Positions 6,631 to 8,134 of a stretch of 8,134 nucleotides of DNA are shown here, one piece after another. Numbering within the stretch: position 1 is the stretch's first letter; each line of letters begins with the position of its first letter. The position numbers were made by a program, and so were the translations under genes. The notes beneath the pieces were generated by a model. That model did no database searches, was not told where the DNA came from, and saw only the letters and a program-made list of their open reading frames with translations. The DNA comes from Candidatus Bathyarchaeota archaeon (GTDB lineage Archaea; Thermoproteota; Bathyarchaeia; 40CM-2-53-6; RBG-13-38-9): contig JAOZGV010000187.1 in the NCBI GenBank assembly GCA_026015225.1, positions 1 through 8,134 on the forward strand. The letters run 5' to 3'.

Positions 6631-7833
6631 ATGAATCTCCTAATTGAAGTTATTAAGATACTTGCATACATTATGGGATCAATATTCTTTTTTGCCTCGA
6701 TTTTTTATTTGATTACAGTTTGGAATGTAAAAAAACCTGAATTTAATTATGATTTCTTTCCAAAAGTAAGCATAATGGCTTATGCTTGGCAGTCTGGAAA
6801 TATAATCGAAAAGAAAATAAAAAATTTCTTAGATCAAAATTATCCTAAAGAAAGGTTTGAAGTAATAATCTATGACAACAAATCCACTGATGAAACTGAT
6901 GATATCTGTCTTGAATACGCAAGAAAAGGATTGATAAAATTCTATCGACCCGAGAAATTACACGATAGAAAGGCTCCTGTTCTTGATCGCGCAATAGAGA
7001 AGGTTGCAAAAGGCGATATTATAGCTCTCACAGATCCAGACGGTGTTTGTGAAAAGAATTGGTTAAAAAAAATTGTACGACCTTTCAAAGATCCCGTGGT
7101 TGGAGCTGTAGCTGGGCTAACACATTGTGGAAATTATCATAAAAATTTATTCACGAGATTTAGGGCAATCGAAGATGAGTGGTGGTATAATATTTCGGTA
7201 CTCGGAAAGGTTGGAAAAATTAAGATCAGCGATCTACAACCCATCTGTGGAGCTAACTATGCAATTAGAAAAAAAGCATGGGAAGATGTTGGGAAAAGTC
7301 ATGGAGACACCTTGATAGAAGATTACGAGATGACCTTCAAATTATATAATAAAGGATGGAAAATATCTGCATCTGATGCGAATGTTTGGCAAGAAGAAGT
7401 CGAGAATATTGCTCAATATGTGCGCCAGAGATTAAGGTGGTACTCTTCAAATCTTAAAGAAATAGTGAGAGGTAAAAGAAAGTTAGACAAGATACTTGGA
7501 AGTTTTTCAATTTCGATGCAACCAACAGCGCTTCTTTCGTTGATATACTTTTTACTCATATTGGCTTATGCCGGGATTACGAATAATCTACCCTTTAGCA
7601 TATCAGCTTTTGCTTCACCCTTTCTTCTTACCTATATTGCATTGGCGTTAGGTTTGGTTAAGGTCGGAAAAGCAAGGCTGTTACCTTATATTCCACTGTT
7701 TTTAACCTTTGATAGTGCATTACAAATAATAATTTTCCTTAAAACAAAGTTTAGTTTTAAAAAAGAACAAAAGTGGGTAAAGTTAGTAAAGGGAAAATAC
7801 TATCACTCTGGTACAGAGATTAGGGTTGACTGA
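6631..7833 (+). CDS. Membrane glycosyltransferase, family 2 (processive, BcsA/hyaluronan-synthase-like)
   Basis: This 400-residue enzyme would transfer sugars from a nucleotide-sugar donor at the inner face of the membrane. One helix spans about residues 8-30. The GT-A catalytic domain covers about 46-275: D82 in YDNKSTDET (nucleotide binding), the DxD-like D135-P-D137 in TDPDG (metal and diphosphate), E230-D231 in LIEDYE (catalytic base region) and Q266-R-L-R-W270, the QxxRW motif of processive or long-product family-2 enzymes. Three further helices lie at about 292-314, 322-344 and 350-370, followed by a basic tail. It resembles synthases of polysaccharides such as cellulose, poly-N-acetylglucosamine or hyaluronan, but the sugar cannot be read from sequence; a single-sugar or lipid-linked role is also possible. 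It stands alone, with no adjacent export or glycan genes, and converges with the gene at 7879. Confidence 0.93.
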   Translation: MNLLIEVIKILAYIMGSIFFFASIFYLITVWNVKKPEFNYDFFPKVSIMAYAWQSGNIIEKKIKNFLDQNYPKERFEVIIYDNKSTDETDDICLEYARKGLIKFYRPEKLHDRKAPVLDRAIEKVAKGDIIALTDPDGVCEKNWLKKIVRPFKDPVVGAVAGLTHCGNYHKNLFTRFRAIEDEWWYNISVLGKVGKIKISDLQPICGANYAIRKKAWEDVGKSHGDTLIEDYEMTFKLYNKGWKISASDANVWQEEVENIAQYVRQRLRWYSSNLKEIVRGKRKLDKILGSFSISMQPTALLSLIYFLLILAYAGITNNLPFSISAFASPFLLTYIALALGLVKVGKARLLPYIPLFLTFDSALQIIIFLKTKFSFKKEQKWVKLVKGKYYHSGTEIRVD

Positions 7834-7847
7834 AACCAAACTCATAT

Positions 7848-7868
7848 AAAAATACTCATTTAAATGAG
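7848..7868 (-). terminator. Palindrome plus T-run, likely terminator of the right-edge surface-protein gene
   Basis: CTCATTTAAATGAG (7855-7868) is a perfect 14-base palindrome, and on the minus strand it is followed after two bases by five T residues (7852-7848). It begins 10 bases after the stop of the minus-strand gene. It sits in the 45-base gap between convergent genes and might serve both, though no T-run follows on the plus strand. Confidence 0.5.
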
Positions 7869-7878
7869 GTTGTGGCAT

Positions 7879-8134
7879 CTAATATTGAATATTGCCCGTT
7901 GGATATATGAAAGCACTTTCCTGCTTCTTCATTCTTCTTATCATGAATATCGACATTAGTAAAGCTATTGTTATTACAAACGATACAGCATAATCTGAGA
8001 ATTCGGGGACCAGATGTTCAGCTTCGTTAATGTAAAAGTTACCAGTTGCAATGCCCGTCCAAACAGCTACTAATTTTGAATCATACCAGAATCTCCCAGG
8101 ATCTGCATGATAAGGTGCGTAAATAGACACGTTG
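7879..8134 (-). CDS. C-terminal part of a secreted surface protein with PEF-CTERM-like anchor (5' end outside window)
   Basis: The frame is open from the right edge to a TAG at 7879-7881, about 84 codons. A GTG at 8130 is followed by SIYAPYHADPG-like sequence with no start signal, so I treat it as an internal valine of a longer gene. The visible portion has about 40 residues of polar, aromatic-rich outside sequence, then VPEFSDYA, a hydrophobic helix (about residues 49-63 counted from that valine) and RRMKK. The VPEF-helix-RR order matches PEF-CTERM-like archaeal anchor signals, which archaeosortases process in some lineages. A tail of about 14 residues after RRMKK is longer than usual for such signals, so a plain type I membrane anchor is equally possible. 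Its main domain lies outside the window. Confidence 0.75.
   Translation of the reverse strand, partial: NVSIYAPYHADPGRFWYDSKLVAVWTGIATGNFYINEAEHLVPEFSDYAVSFVITIALLMSIFMIRRMKKQESAFIYPTGNIQY

Noticed and set aside
7127..7315. Plus-strand frame of 62 codons inside the glycosyltransferase
   Set aside because: It is an out-of-frame shadow within a gene with intact catalytic motifs on both sides.

Overview
The window looks like chromosomal DNA from an uncultivated archaeon, most plausibly in or near the Bathyarchaeia/Thermoproteota; the lineage is inference. The reasons are: low GC (about 35-38% by eye); TTG starts behind good Shine-Dalgarno sites; TATA-like boxes about 27 bases before a start that has no clear leader; T-run style terminators; and several surface-protein signatures common in archaea (CFI-box, InlB-like and PGF/CARDB-like beta-sandwich repeats, a PEF-type C-terminal anchor). 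There are no RNA genes, transposons, CRISPR arrays or phage genes that I can see.

Layout. From 1 to 3392 (minus) runs one uninterrupted reading frame of 1,130 codons that leaves the window on the left. It encodes a secreted zinc metallopeptidase (HELIHAFHD motif) with a long string of beta-sandwich repeats, a CFI-box and a polytopic membrane tail. Upstream on the same strand lie a zinc-dependent medium-chain dehydrogenase (3438-4472), a secreted membrane-anchored protein with CARDB-like domains (4585-5781) and a macro-domain ADP-ribose hydrolase (5924-6478). A divergent intergenic region (6479-6630) separates these from a plus-strand membrane family-2 glycosyltransferase (6631-7833). The glycosyltransferase converges on the 3' end of another surface-protein gene (7879-8134, minus) that enters from the right edge.

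How the genes fit together. Three of the six genes encode exported, membrane-anchored surface proteins. A fourth is a membrane glycosyltransferase that could build envelope glycans. The dehydrogenase and macro-domain protein are cytoplasmic and have no evident link to the surface genes. Only the dehydrogenase-peptidase pair, with a 45-base gap, is close enough to suggest co-transcription. I read the region as an envelope-rich stretch of ordinary archaeal chromosome. The part most worth a second look is the giant peptidase, chiefly because its CFI-box, normally a C-terminal module, is followed by at least 117 further hydrophobic residues. I found no convincing new defence, mobile or RNA-based system.
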